The notes: generated by a model not told the origin, from the sequence alone. A DNA stretch of 64,000 bases from Paragorgia papillata (GCA_035771165.1 JAWNZC010000113.1:1-64000); one strand, 5' to 3'; shown: positions 34,501 to 46,189, counted from the first letter of the stretch. Numbers and translations: made by a program.

Positions 34501-34930
34501 ATCTACAGACACATGTTTTGCTGTAACACAGCTCATCAGAGTGTAGCTTGGAACAATCTAGATGTGAGAACACTTATAATTATACCCAAGCAATTGCCAG
34601 TGACAATTATTTTACTGCTTGGAGGATAGTATAAATGACATGCATATCTACTCAGAGAGCATGAGGTGGTATCGGGCCAGAGTGAGCAAACTGCCACAAG
34701 GGTACAGCAACTTCACAGAGTGCTCAACAATACACACACACACATACCTGGTATATACTGTATATATATATATATATATATATATAATTTGTGAACCAAA
34801 CATGGGAAATCACCCCCAAAAATCGAAGCCAAGTTTTTTCTCAAATTTTTGTTGAAATACTGATTCATTTGAAAGGCTATATATTATTCGAAAGTTGTGT
34901 TTGATCTGATATCAGAACACGTAGAAGTTT
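34501..34930 (-). mobile_element. Hammerhead-bearing repeat C, copy 1
   Basis: Matches 62735-63060 over most of its length (for example GTATAAATGACATGCATATC, GGGTACAGCAACTTCACAGA, ACTGATTCATTTGAAAGGCT). It begins with the hammerhead-like motif on the minus strand and is interrupted by CA and TA microsatellites at 34735-34785. Confidence 0.7.
34503..34546 (-). ncRNA. Hammerhead-ribozyme-like motif, G12 replaced
   Basis: Minus strand: stem I CUACA/UGUAG, core CUGAUGA, stem II GCUGU-GUU-ACAGC, then AAAAC where GAAAC is expected, short stem III ACA-UG-UGU and cleavage triplet GUC. Two extra bases (CU) sit between stem I and the core in this copy. Known hammerheads need G12 as general base, so this copy should be slow or inactive. 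Confidence 0.5.
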
Positions 34931-34934
34931 GTTG

Positions 34935-35115
34935 AAATTTTGATATATGATTGTTTACGGATGATCAAAGTAAATTTTGGTATATATAATCATCATCAGT
35001 AATCATTGAAAGTAAATTTTGATATATAATTATCATCAGTAATCATTGAAAATAATCACCATCAGTGATCATTGAAAGTAAATTTTGATATATACAGTAA
35101 TCATCATCAGTAATC
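34935..35115. repeat. Tandem repeat of about 45 bp
   Basis: Four units built from ATCATCATCAGTAATCATTG and AAAGTAAATTTTGATATATA. Confidence 0.8.
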
Positions 35116-35117
35116 AC

Positions 35118-35965
35118 TGACATTGAGTGCACGTGGGTTCAATTCCTGCTCTCAGCAGTTATCTGATTAAAAAAATTCACCTTGGCCGCATGTGAGAAGA
35201 GTGCTTCCAGTTTGACTCTACCAAACATCGCAGGTTTCCTCCGGGTACTCTGGTTTCCTTCTGTAGTAACACTGGATCAATGAAGGATGGCCCTTACTGG
35301 ACCTCTGAGAATAACAATTTAGATATAACTGATAGAGTTATCCAGTATAAATAAGGTTAGTTTAGTTTACTCTGGTTTCCTCCTGTAGTAACACTGGATC
35401 AATGAGGGATGGTCCTTACTGGACCTCTAGAGAGAACGGTTTAGATATGACTGATAGAGTTATCCAGTATAAATAAAGTTAGTTTAGTTTACTCTGGTTT
35501 CCTTCTGTAGTAACACTGGATCAATGAGGGATGGTCCTTACTGGACCTCTAGAGAGAACAGTTTAGATATGGTTGATAGAGTTATCCAGTACAAATAAAG
35601 TTAGTTTAGTTTACTCTGGTTTCCTTCTGTAGTAACACTGGATCAATGAGGGATGGTTCTTACTGGTCCTCTAGAGACAACAGTTTAGATATGACTGATA
35701 GAGTTATCCAGTATAAATAAAGTTAGTTTAGTTTACTCTGGTTTCCTCCTGTAGTAACACTGGATCAATGAAGGATGGTTCTTACTGGACTTCTAGAGAG
35801 AACAGTTTAGTTACGACTGATACAGTTATCCAGTATAAATAAAGTTAGTTTAGTTTACTCTGGTTTTCTTCTGTAGTAACACTGGATCAATGTAGGATGG
35901 TCCTTACTGGACCTCTAGAGAGAACAGTTTAGATATGACTGATAGAGTTATCCAGTATAAATAAT
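35118..35965 (+). repeat. SINE with tandemly amplified 122-bp body
   Basis: GGTTCAATTCC at 35136-35146 is a good RNA polymerase III box B. It is followed by CGCAGGTTTCCTCCGGGTAC and then six units of about 122 bp with landmarks TCTGTAGTAACACTGGATCA, CTTACTGGACCTCTAGAGAG and GATAGAGTTATCCAGTATAA. I see no clear box A. I infer a tRNA-derived SINE whose 3' body expanded in tandem. Confidence 0.65.
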
Positions 35966-36430
35966 GCAGCATAAATGTTTGGTTTCGTTATGAAAACGTA
36001 ATTCAATATTATTGTAAACAGAGATTAAGCAAACACACAGCAAGAACTAACAAAACATTTACAATGTTGTGTTAATAATATACAACATAGTTGAACGATC
36101 GCGAAAAATAGGTTAGTGAAAGCCAAAAAGTAAAAGTGATGAAAGACATATCGAACATTCCAAAGGACAAGAATGCTTCGACCAATATTATTAAATGGCT
36201 GTATTAAACAGTTTGCTCTGGTAATAATACATAGAAATATTAAAAGATATTTATAAAGACTGGATACTCACCGAAATTCGGCCTGGATCAAAATACTACA
36301 GCCAGGAATCTTGAAGATACAAACACCAAAATTAGAATGCGATTAGAAACGTTTTCTTGTACAGAGTACAGACCGTTTTAAGCACCCCCTGACCACAGGA
36401 GCCCAATCACAGAATAAGGATCAACCAGAA
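35966..36430. other. No gene seen
   Basis: Unique AT-rich sequence. AATCACAGAATAAGGATCAA near 36410 resembles a block at 44.04 kb, a trace of another repeat. Confidence 0.45.
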
Positions 36431-36436
36431 GTCTAA

Positions 36437-36532
36437 CCTGAATGTCAGGCCTTTATTTGTTCCGGCCTTCCGCTAAACCCGGTATCGCGGGCAGAGGTGC
36501 GGGCGAGCGAGAAGGCGAGAAAAACAAAGGCC
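36437..36532. mobile_element. Short MITE, family H copy 1
   Basis: CAGGCCTTTATTTGTTCC and the inverse AACAAAGGCCTG end an element of about 95 bp with interior CGGGCGAGCGAGAAGGCGAG. A second copy lies inverted at about 42292-42386. Confidence 0.6.
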
Positions 36533-36630
36533 TGAGCTTGAACACATAAAGCTAAAAATCCTAGAGGGGTGTTGTGGTCGGGGTCTGAGAGGAGGCACAT
36601 TTTTCCGGAGGGTTGTGGTTAGGTTTAGGT

Positions 36631-38578
36631 CACTGATCTATATAAGAGACTGGATAGAGCATCCGTTGTCTGAAATTGAAGTCGGAAGTTGGCAACAGCC
36701 GCCATGTTGGATGGTCCCACTTTCGCTATATTTTACTGTTGCACAATTATAGTTTTCGCATATTAAGGCATTTTTCTCCTTCGGGTTCGGACAAACTTTT
36801 TTATCACGAGGAAGAAAGGACACGTGAAGCATTTAGAGAGAAAAATTGTAATTATTTAGCCCCAAAATGTGGGAGAAAACGGAATTTGCGAGTTCGATGG
36901 AGCGAACTCCCAAGTGTCATTGATGACAACTTTGAACAGACGAAGGCCGTTCTCATTCAGAATTTACTCACAATATGGAAATACTGCTAAAGGACCGAAT
37001 GAATTCGGAAAATTTGATCAACTGAACAAGCTACACTACGAACAACTGCTGTGGTATTATTATATCATAAGCCAAAAGACCGGAATCAAACAATTAATTT
37101 AAGAATGCGATGCGCCCAATTGTATAGATCAGTGGATGTGCCTATAGTTGAACAATATATTTTCACTCACAGAAAACTCGGGGTAATGATTCAAATAAGT
37201 TATCCTGGCATTCACATGATTAATCAGAATGAGTTTATTATTTTCTATGAGATAGGGTTATCTAATTTGGGCAATTGGGCCTACATTTGCCTACAAACTA
37301 AAAATCTTGTATTAATTTTACAATATAATTAGTTTTGTGACTATACCTTTGCCAAGATGCTTTTTTTTAGCCAGTTTACAAATGTTATCCGCCACATCGT
37401 TGTGAAGTTTAACATATATATTAGCTTGATTTGTTTTGACTTTATATAAACATCAAACACTGGCCTTGTTGATCTACTTGTATAGTACACACTGATAGTA
37501 CAGTATTAGTTCTGCCACAATTTTCATAACATACAGAAGTCAGAGAACAGATTAAAAATTTATCATTATATAGTACATTTATACAGAATCAAACTACACA
37601 AGACAAAATACACTCATGAATTGTAAACATTTTCTTTAATCAAATCATTGACAAAGTTTGAAAACTATAAATACACAGTTCAATTATATTCTGTATTAAG
37701 TTGTCATGTTGCTTCACCTTTATTGTTCTTCATTCATTGTTGTTTCATTTTAAACTACCTACAACATAACATACAAATATCACATTCAATTTTACAGATA
37801 CTCACAAACAATTTTTTCATCAAAATGACAGGGAGTAAAATAGCTCAGCTGATAATAAGAAACAATGTTGACAACTTAATTTCTTAAATACATGACTTGG
37901 ACACTGGGCATGGAGTTTAATAAAACAAACTGGCTCGTTCTTGTTATGATGCATGCTACAGTTTACTTCTATGGAAGCACCAAACATTGTAAGTATTACA
38001 AACTTATAGAGTATTAACATGCTCCTATGTTGCCAAAGAAATATGCTGCTTGTCGAAATCTACTCACAACTCTACAAGCCAATCTATCTTCTGTGCCATA
38101 ATTTAACACGTCCTGCGGCTTTTTAAAATGATCTACTCGATTGTGAACATTCCACAATTACAGTATTATCTCACATTTGTATCCTACAAATCAGTTTATT
38201 AACCACCGGCCGTTTACAATGTTGGGTTTCCCGTTTCCTTGGTAAATAACCCTTCGGGAGCTCTCCGTCCCCTTCGAAATTTCGTCAAAATATCAAGTTA
38301 TTTACTTACGATTCAGTTTCCCTTCACGTTCTTAGGTCCTCCATAGTTCCATGATGTGTCCCGTTGCTTGAAATACCAAAATGGATTTGTGTTGTTCGTC
38401 TATTTCGTGATTATATGCGAAAACAACGAATTCACAACAGTAAAATATAGCAACTCACTCCTCATGGTGGGACCATCCAATATGGCGTCGCTTACAAATT
38501 AGGGCGCAACTTCCGGCTTCAATTTCTGAAGGCGCTCAGATAATAGATGCTCTATCCAGTCTCTTATATAGATCAGTG
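36631..38578. mobile_element. hAT-type non-autonomous element, 8-bp target duplication GTTTAGGT
   Basis: GTTTAGGT flanks both sides (36623-36630 and 38579-38586). Terminal inverted repeats start CACTGATCTATATAAGAGAC and extend about 150 bp, including GGGACCATCCAA-ATGGCG. The 1.65-kb interior has only short frames (up to about 100 codons) without a hATC or BED domain, so the transposase would have to come from elsewhere. Its ends resemble those of the element at 45205-46186. Confidence 0.85.
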
Positions 38579-38593
38579 GTTTAGGTTCACTGG

Positions 38594-38656
38594 GGGTTTG
38601 GTTAGGTTTAGGGTTTCCGGGGGGGTTAGGGTTAGGTTGGGGTGGTGGGTTGGGAA
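38594..38656 (+). other. G-rich, telomere-like tract with quadruplex potential
   Basis: Directly after the target duplication come GGTTAGGTTTAGGG, then seven G, TTAGGGTTAGG, GGGG, GG, GGG and GGG within about 36 bases (38619-38654). It contains two partial TTAGGG units. Confidence 0.55.
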
Positions 38657-38761
38657 TTAGTTTTTTAAAATTAACGATTATTGGTAATTCTAGGGATTTC
38701 ACACTTACTGATTATTGGTAATTCTAGGTAGGAGGATATACTCAACAAAACTGTCTTCAAC

Positions 38762-41090
38762 CTCGCACCCAGGGTCTTTTCAACCCGCCGCGCTTGAGAA
38801 AAGACCCTGGTATCGGCTGGTCACGTGTCTCCCAGAATCTGGGAGATAGAAATTGTCACAAGGGAGGGGAGGTTATATTTCAATTGGTCACACGACACTG
38901 ATAAATGCGCGAAAACGCCAAAGAGATTTTGGAGAAATTTTTCACTGAGGTCTCACAATGTATGAATCGTTGAACTTAAAATATCTGTGTTCTTGAAATG
39001 TTTACATTTTGCTTTTGTACTGAACAGCGATTATTCGTCTGTGATCCTAAAACCAAAGCAAATGACGTGTTGTGTTTAGAGGCAGTATAACGCTGTAAGT
39101 AAGACACATTCTGGTGGTCCTGCCACTGGCTACGGAAAAATATCGATGATATTCCATCTTTTTCCTGCATTGTTATCACAAAAGAACAGGAGATCTTTAA
39201 GTTTCCTACTACAAGTTCTATCTCCCGTGGTAGTTGTCATTTCTTCTTTGAATTTCCTCATATACACCGGCGATCAACTACTCAGGTAAACATTGTACGG
39301 ACTAGAGGCGCTGTTTTGAGCTTTTCAAAATTGCTCGAGTACAGATGTTCATGCATGTACTCGATCAAACAAACATTAACCGTCTAAACTCTAAAGAATG
39401 GGGGTTATCATGAACGAAATTTAAAAGGATATAAAAAGAGCTAAAGTTCGTTTATTAATGAGACAAATATGTTTATGTCGAGGTTTATGTACATGCAATC
39501 AAAATGTTTTCACAAGCAATTGTACGGAGTTATAAGATACTCAAAAGACATTTCTTATTTTGTTTGAAAAGCCCAGCAAAAATAACCCAGAAAGGTGTGA
39601 TAGTTTTCGCGGCGGCAACGTATCTTTAGAAGTTCGATTCGACAGGTCAAAGCACGAGTGACAAGAACAATTCAACAACGTTCAAAACAAACTCATAAAA
39701 TTTTAATTAATAAAAGCTTCACAAAAGGAATGTTTATCTAACTTTTAAAAGGACTGACAAGTGTTGTTTTCTTAAGTGGTCTGTCTTCTAATAAAAGAAT
39801 TGGAAAACGTAATTTACACGTACGTATTTCTACATGCACATGACAATGCGGTTTCTTTACCATTGCGTATATGTCGAAGGAACACGTATTAAATATAACA
39901 TAAACAAGACAAACTTTACCTCTTCGTCTGATGTAAATGCTAACTGTTTTATTAGAGGCTGATCCCGTCAGCGCATTTCGTAGGAGCTTAAGCTAGCAAC
40001 ACACAATAGAAAGGGAGAAATTCCCACGCATCTCTTGCTAAACTGCTATTTATAGTGTTCGAGCGCCGTTTATGACTTTGTTGAATTCTTGACCTAAATT
40101 TCTTTAAATTCCAAAGCCTTCTTTTACGTGGGCTGGCATACCAACTGAGCTCGAGGAAGATTGTCGTGACTCTCCAGAAAGTGTTCTAATGTTCCCCAAA
40201 TAAGCAAAGTAGTTCGCGAATTACGATTGTTGTTCTTACCGAACCACATAGTCTACAGACTGCAGGAACTTCATTATCTCCGACAATTGGATTTTTAGGA
40301 TTTAACTCAGAGATTTAACTCTGGATTTAACTCGGGGTTTAATGCTGTTGATGATCGGAAGAGACGTTGCCAACTTTTCACACATATTGTATTCGCTTGT
40401 GCCCATTTACATCAACTCCTCTTTTATGCATCTGCAGAATCGATCGTTTATCCGACCTCCGCACCCCTCCACCCTAGTAATAAAAAATTGTTATCTCCCA
40501 GGCAGACTAGTTCCTAGTCCTCTTCTCTTTGGAACGTATTTTGGTGACGTCACAGAATAGGCATCGAGCAAGAGGACTAGCGGAAAATGTTCATCTTTAT
40601 CTGTCATGAATCCTGCTGGAGCTCGGATTCTTTAATCTTTATGAACGATAGCACTTAAACCAAACTTCTTCTTGACTAGCAGACAGCAAACGAGTAGGTT
40701 TCTTTGTTTTACGTTACGTTAAAAGGTTGTTACATACGAAGCTTTATAAAGTAGTGTTCGGCGTGGGAAGTGATTGTGTTGAAACACATTTATACAAATC
40801 GAAATATGCTATTTTAACGTTTCGGCAGTAGACCAACCTTGCTATATGATGTTATAAAGAATTGTGCAGACCGACGTGAGTGTTATCTGCCTTGGTTTTC
40901 CGCCAAACGGCCGTTTGGTGCCTGTATAAGTTGGGGCCAGATTTGGGGCCAAGCAAAACATTTTATTCCAGGCCTCTCACAATTCGGTCTGCCGCTCGAC
41001 GTTAAAAAGAGAGGCCTGGGAACCAGGCTGTCTCCCAGGGTCTTTTCTCAAGCGCGGCGGGTTGAAAAGACCCTGGGTACGAGGTTGAAC
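38762..41090. mobile_element. Possible long element with 53-bp inverted ends
   Basis: The segment ACCCAGGGTCTTTTCAACCC through GCCGCGCTTGAGAAAAGACC at about 38768-38813 is inverted at about 41036-41083. The ends also contain their own hairpin (CCAGGGTCTTTTC/GAAAAGACCCTGG). Between them lies 2.2 kb with no recognisable transposase; GATTTAACTC repeats occur near 40310. No target duplication found, so two independent copies of a short element are equally possible. Confidence 0.45.
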
Positions 41091-41627
41091 TGTCTTCCGC
41101 CCACTTTGCTATTTTTAAACATGAACGATATGATTGATATGAGTTGTCAAAAGAACAAAGCGTATGTTTTGATTTCATCCCACAGAAATATATAGTCTTT
41201 CTCCGCGTCTGGTTTTAGTCCAGACTAGTCTAGGTAGACTTGCAATAAATACACGAGCTCGAATTGAAGGCGTTTGTCCATGGTAATCTAGACCCGATCT
41301 AGAGAAGAAGTCGAAGAATTGGAAAATACGATAAGAAACCGAGAAATTTGACAATTTGAGATATATACATATATATTGATTCAAAATTCCACCATAATAA
41401 AAAATAAACACGATTTGATAGCCGCCTTGATATAGTTTCGACTAAATTAATAAAATATATAATTTTGTAGCACAGGCTAGAACGTTGGAGAAAAGGATCG
41501 ACTGGATATTGATGTTTTATATTAAAAACAAACGCAATAGTTTGGGAATTATTTTATACAGTTTTAGAATTTAAATTTGAGAATGCAGGTTGATACATAA
41601 TCATAAACACGTCTCAACCGGATAAAC

Positions 41628-41822
41628 TCAGTCATCCACATAGTGACTAACTGTTCCGAGATTCCCGTTTTGTAACTTACGGGTCCACTTTAATTTCTGA
41701 CAACCATTGTTCAGCACTGCCATAAACAACTTGTACTTTCGCATCGGCTTCGCCTTCAGTAGCCATCGTCCCTGATCATCGAACGAAGGACCCAAGTAGA
41801 CTGCTTTTCGCAAGGTCTCCAC
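41628..41822 (-). CDS. Hypothetical reading frame beside the helicase exon
   Basis: A minus frame of about 64 codons preceded by a TTGTAGCAG acceptor-like site. It reads GPSFDDQGRWLLKAKPMRKY and then KLFMAVLNNGCQKLKWTRKL, which is protein-like, but I recognise no family. It begins only about 20 nt after the donor of the RecQ exon, so it cannot be the next exon by a normal intron; it may belong to an alternative transcript or be chance. Confidence 0.25.
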   Translation of the reverse strand: METLRKAVYLGPSFDDQGRWLLKAKPMRKYKLFMAVLNNGCQKLKWTRKLQNGNLGTVSHYVDD

Positions 41823-41844
41823 CTGCTACAACGAAATTCCTCAC

Positions 41845-42072
41845 CGTGCCATGTTGAAGTCGATGAAGTTCAGAGAACACAAATGGCAATATCTGATATA
41901 TCAGACTTTTACCAAAACCAGCGGGCAAAACAGCAAAGACATCTTGGCTGTCAACAGTGAGCTTTCGAATGCACGTCGTTTGTTCTGGTTTCAAAGACTC
42001 ATAGCCGAAATGTGTCAATGAATTTAACGAAGCGGTTTCGAAAAATCCTCCTATGGTTTGATTTTCCGACAT
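41845..42072 (-). CDS. RecQ-like DNA helicase, 5' exon (partial)
   Basis: Minus strand, ATG at 42072, 76 codons, ending at a strong donor (ACG|GTGAGG at 41844). It encodes the RecQ N-terminal motifs: motif 0 FGYESLKPEQ at residues 22-31 (the Q contacts adenine) and motif I LPAGFGKSLIYQ at about 49-60 with the Walker A lysine at 55. The family usually has Thr where Ala 51 stands. RecQ helicases unwind DNA 3' to 5' in the nucleus; DEAH and later motifs must be in exons below 41.6 kb but I cannot find them. Either a short first exon of an expanded RecQ-like family, or a retained fragment carried by the surrounding repeats. The second RecQ piece at 51.7 kb is on the same strand. Confidence 0.65.
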
Positions 42073-42291
42073 AATAAATGATTAAATGAATGAATTGGTC
42101 ACAGAAACGTACACGATAAACACATTCGAGAAATGGCGATGACCTTGTCACGGTGTGCACCTTGACGGTGCACCTTCGGGCAGCTGTTTATCTGAATGAA
42201 CCAATCAAAATCCTTACTTCAATTAGCCAGCCAACCAGAGCTCCCGTCCATGAGATGGACGGAGTCCCCACAGTTTTGTTAAGAGTTTCCG
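42073..42291. other. Region upstream of the RecQ-like exon
   Basis: Would contain its promoter. I see no clear TATA box; AAATGGCGATGACC near 42131 is a possible initiator-type motif only. Confidence 0.3.
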
Positions 42292-42386
42292 CAGGCCTTT
42301 GTTTTTCTCGCCTTCTCGCTCGCCCGCACCTCTGCCCGCGCTGCCGGGTTTAGCGGAAGGCGGGAACAAATAAAGGCCTGACATTC
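42292..42386. mobile_element. Short MITE, family H copy 2 (inverted)
   Basis: CAGGCCTTTGTTTTTCTCGC to AACAAATAAAGGCCTGACAT, the inverse of 36437-36532 with a few substitutions. Confidence 0.6.
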
Positions 42387-42427
42387 AGGTTACGAGAAGT
42401 CAAGAAGTCCGACTCGCGGAAGAAAGT

Positions 42428-43692
42428 GTCCCCTGTAGTCAATTACCGTCTTGGCCGTCTTGTGACCTTTTAATTAACTTCATATTGTTATCTATATATA
42501 TAAATAATATTTAGTTAAGTAAATAAGTAATTTACTTTAGAAAACGATTCTTTGGAGATAAAATTATTTGACCACGAGGTTATTAAAACTTCAGTACGCA
42601 GATACTATGGGTAAAAGTCCGTGGCAAAAAAGTCCTGTACTCACGAAGCTGAGTTTTACATTTCTCGATTATGCCGGCGACACATTTGTTTATAGAAGAA
42701 GATTGTTGCATTGTTGAAGTACATCGAGTACGTATGTTGTTAGAAATTTTATAAGCTTTCATTCGGTATATAATTCAAATCATAGTGTTACCTGTAACTT
42801 TTTAAAATGTTCAAAATGTTCTCACCCTTGACCATAAAAGTTTTAATATTTTTTCATATGTTGAAAAGGTATGATCACTAATTTGCACCAAAAACGTTTT
42901 CAACTTCAACTAGAAATCTGCAAACTTTTCCACTCCTTTCATATTTGAATTAGCTTTTGTTTAAGAAATATCTGAGGTTCATACCAGAAGTCTTTCTGAG
43001 GTTACTGTATAGCAAACACCAAAACAGCAAAAGGCAAAACAAACTTAAGAAATTCACCATTTCAGACGGTCCAGACCAAAATAATGTTTTTTTATTTTTT
43101 TAAAATACTATAGGCAAGTAAATTAAAAGTTCTAACATGAATGCCATGGCACTTCACAGTATCCTATCGTGTTTAATATGTTGTTCAGGGCTGTGCGTTT
43201 AGCCTTTAAAAACAATATCCAAAATTTTATAACACTTGTGAGGAGTCCATTTCCCATCATATAATTCATATTTTAATTCATATTTTACGAACAATGGTGT
43301 GCACATTTTGAACATTTTAAAAAGTTACAGGTAACATAAAAATTTGAACTATACACCGAATGAAAGCTTATATATATATACCTGATGTATTTCAACAATG
43401 GGTAGTTCCGAAATTTTAGCCATCTTTTTCTATAAACAAATGTATCGGCATATATCAAGAATTGTAAACTCCAGCTTTGCGAGTGCAGGACTTTTTTGCC
43501 ACGGACTCTTACCCGTAGTACCGCGTACTGAAGTTTTAATAACCTCGTGGTCAAAGAATTTTATCTCCAAAGAATCGTTTTCTAAAGTAAATTACTTATT
43601 TACTTAACTAAATATTATTTATATATATAGATCACAATATAAAATTAATTAAAAGGTCACAAGAAAGGCCAAGAATAATTGAATACAGGAGC
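42428..43692. mobile_element. Foldback element with about 365-bp inverted ends
   Basis: From CCTGTAGTCAATTACCGTCT and TGGCCGTCTTGTGACCTTTT inward, the left arm (to about 42830) is mirrored by the right arm (from about 43290), including CGATTCTTTGGAGATAAAAT, CGTGGCAAAAAAGTCC and ACCTGTAACTTTTTAAAATG. The central 450 bp has no transposase. Target duplication unclear. Confidence 0.85.
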
Positions 43693-43796
43693 CCGAGGGT
43701 CGCAAGGACGAGAGGGCTAATTTCCCGGGGGCACTTACTTTCAAAATGGCGCCGGGATCGCGAGGCCGACATTTTGCGAGGACGCTTACATCAAAG

Positions 43797-44005
43797 TAGC
43801 CTGGTACCCTGGCCCAATCAAAGAATATGGGCCAGGTAACCACCAAAGACTTCTGCTTTCCTATTGGTTAAATTTTCGCGCGTTTTTAGTGGCTATGAGT
43901 AAAACTGCAATCGTCATGAGTGGATTTAGCCCTGATGACGCGAGAATGAGATTAGTGGTTACCTGGCCCTTATTTCTTTTGAAATTGGGCCAGGGAACCA
44001 GGCTA
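43797..44005 (+). mobile_element. MITE family I copy 1, 9-bp target duplication ACATCAAAG
   Basis: A 209-bp element from TAGCCTGGTACCCTGGCCCA to CCAGGGAACCAGGCTA. ACATCAAAG flanks both ends (43788-43796 and 44006-44014). A 9-bp duplication fits Mutator-like (MULE) MITEs. The inner part contains CCAGGTAACCACYAA in both orientations. Confidence 0.85.
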
Positions 44006-44480
44006 ACATCAAAGGTGCCAACACTGAGTCGGACTTCTGCTTAATCCTTATTCTGTGACCCAATCGCGTACCCAGAGCCCGCGATCCTAGCCTGGAAATA
44101 GCCACTTAGCAGCCTGGTTCCCAGGCCTCTCTTTTTAACGTCGAGCGGCAGACCGAATTGCTCGATCCCTATTCTGTGACGTGACCAAAATACGTTCGAG
44201 AGAAAAGAGGACTAGGAACTAGTCTGGCCACTCATGTCCTAAATAACCCAGGTACTTCATGAATGCCTGACCCCAACACACACCCTAATCCTAACCAATA
44301 AATTCGTGAATATAGGACATGGATTTATAACCAAAGTATGGTCTTAATTCTAGTAGAATATTTGAAATAAAAAAATTGCAGTTTTAATAACTCTATTTTT
44401 TTGAAGAAAAAGGTAACGAGGAACAAAGAAAAATTTAAGGATGATATTTCGTGAAAAATATTGAGATGAAGAATATTGCA
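44006..44480. other. Repeat traces
   Basis: 44100-44225 shares GTTCCCAGGCCTCTCTTTTT, ACGTCGAGCGGCAGACCGAA and AAGAGGACTAGGAACTAG with 40510-40570 and 40970-41035 in inverse order. The rest is unique. Confidence 0.5.
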
Positions 44481-44481
44481 A

Positions 44482-44548
44482 GTCGCACCACGGTTTGAAC
44501 TCAACCATGTTTAATACCGTGCAAGCCGACTATCAAGGCTGCCACGAC
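44482..44548 (-). tRNA. Weak tRNA-like sequence, probably a pseudogene or SINE head
   Basis: Minus strand: GTCGTGG at the 5' end and GTGCGAC at the 3' end pair at four outer positions, TGGCAGCCTTGATAGTCGG is box A-like with a GCC/GGC D stem, and GAGTTCAAACC is box B-like. The anticodon arm does not fold well and length is short (67 nt), so function is unlikely. Confidence 0.25.
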
Positions 44549-45011
44549 AATATTCATTTATGACATTTCAAAGTGCTGAAATTGTTTTCACCGGCTACAT
44601 GTTAATAAATATTTCAACAGCATTTGTACGTTTTATAAAAGAAAAATTGCTCCTTTATTCCGTTTTTTATGCCAAATTATGGACAATCTACGTTAGCCAC
44701 AAGTGGTTTTACAATAAGAAAACTATTTGAAGAAAGATATTAAGATGGCAGCCACAGATAAAAAATACAACAGGCAAGCAAACAATGCAATGGTCCAATA
44801 CAATGTAACGTTCGGCAAACAAAATGGCAGTTGTTTTTATATTTTTTAATTATTTCCCTTTTCGCTAAAGTCTTGAAGTTTCTATACCAAATAGCATTTT
44901 TCAATAGGTTCAATTTCATATACAGCCCAACGTTCAGCGTTTAGTATTTCAGCTCAAAACTCAGAAAAACTAACATTTAAAGATTTTTGGCTTCATCCAT
45001 TCATAGGGCCT

Positions 45012-45098
45012 GACTTATGGAGTTAGCGTTCCAGTTTACTTAGAGTTCAATGGTTTCTACCATTGAACTAAAAATAACTGGAACGCTACGTTCAACCG
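45012..45098. repeat. Hairpin repeat around GTTCAATGGTTTCTACCATTGAAC
   Basis: GCGTTCCAGTTTACTTAGAG and GTTCAATGG are mirrored by CCATTGAAC and AACTGGAACGC. Other copies lie at 46486-46550 (inverted) and 47415-47462 (half). Confidence 0.7.
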
Positions 45099-45204
45099 GA
45101 AGTTTGAAGCCAAATTATGCAAGTCGTACCCAGCCTTCCACGAAAAAAACAAACACGGCCAAAACAAAAAAAGTAGAAACACGCGTGGAAGTGCGTGTCT
45201 AGCC

Positions 45205-46186
45205 CAGTGAACTCTATATAAAGACTGGAACGATACCTCCATAAGGTCGGCCCTATGATTGGATGAAGCCAAACTTCCGGCTGCTGGGGGCAACACATGA
45301 ACGTCTGACGAACATCCAAGGAGCGGTAGAAAACAGACAATGGCCCAGCGAGAATGTTTTATTTTTTTGTAGTTGAACTTCATTTGAATTGATAAAACGA
45401 AGCTAGTATGTATTAGAATCATTGTCCTTTCTGTCTGAGGTATGTTTGCTGGCAAAAATAGATTGAAGCAGGAAAAATATTGTCAAACGACAGCAAAATT
45501 TTGCTTGGATTGATGGAAACTTCTGACGAAAATTCAGGTTATATTTAGTATTTATTCGTCTTTATTTTATGAATTCTTGCAACCCTATCAAGCTGTGCCT
45601 TTGCTCTTATGAATAGTCTCCTCATACCTTTTGAATCATTGTAAGACCACATATATTTTGATCTTTGATGCCTTTAAAACACTGTCGGTTCGTATTTCTG
45701 TGTTTTGTTCGATTTTTTGACTGTTCAGAAAATTTAATATTTATGGTTTTTATTGATCATGTCAACATCCATATGCTCGACAGATTATAGCCACTAGATT
45801 TCAGTAGGCCTTAGCCCTGATTAATGCTATCTTTATTTGATTCAAGACAGTTTATAGACTTTTTTCTGGACTTTTGGTACCTCAACTGACTCAACACTTG
45901 GAGCTGCCCTACAAACAATCAAGTGATCCGCGCGGTTTCGGACTCAAAATGTGTTTTTTGTCAAATATTCAAGCTACGTTTTTGCTGCTAAAAGCCTTTA
46001 GAGGAAGTATATATTACTGTAGCATGTTTGCATTTCTTTGTAATTGGTTCATAACAAAATATAACTTAAAAAATAAAGATTTTCTTGCATATAAAGAGGA
46101 CTGGGGCCGCCCTGCATGTCAGCCTCCATGACGGCTTCAAAATTTGGTTTGTAGGTATCGTTCCAGTCCTTATATAGAGTTCACTG
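45205..46186. mobile_element. hAT-type element inserted into MITE I copy 2; 8-bp target duplication GTCTAGCC
   Basis: GTCTAGCC lies at 45197-45204 and 46187-46194. Ends are CAGTGAACTCTATATAAAGA and the inverse, about 30 bp, similar to the ends of the element at 36631-38578. The 982-bp interior has no transposase. Confidence 0.85.
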
Positions 46187-46189
46187 GTC

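Noticed and set aside
36676..36990. 104-codon plus frame in the hAT-like element as a transposase or THAP domain
   Set aside because: I could not find the C2CH spacing of THAP, a BED finger or the hATC motif in either strand.
44482..44548. Functional tRNA gene
   Set aside because: Anticodon arm does not fold, acceptor stem has only four clear pairs, and length is short. Kept only as a low-confidence tRNA-like sequence.
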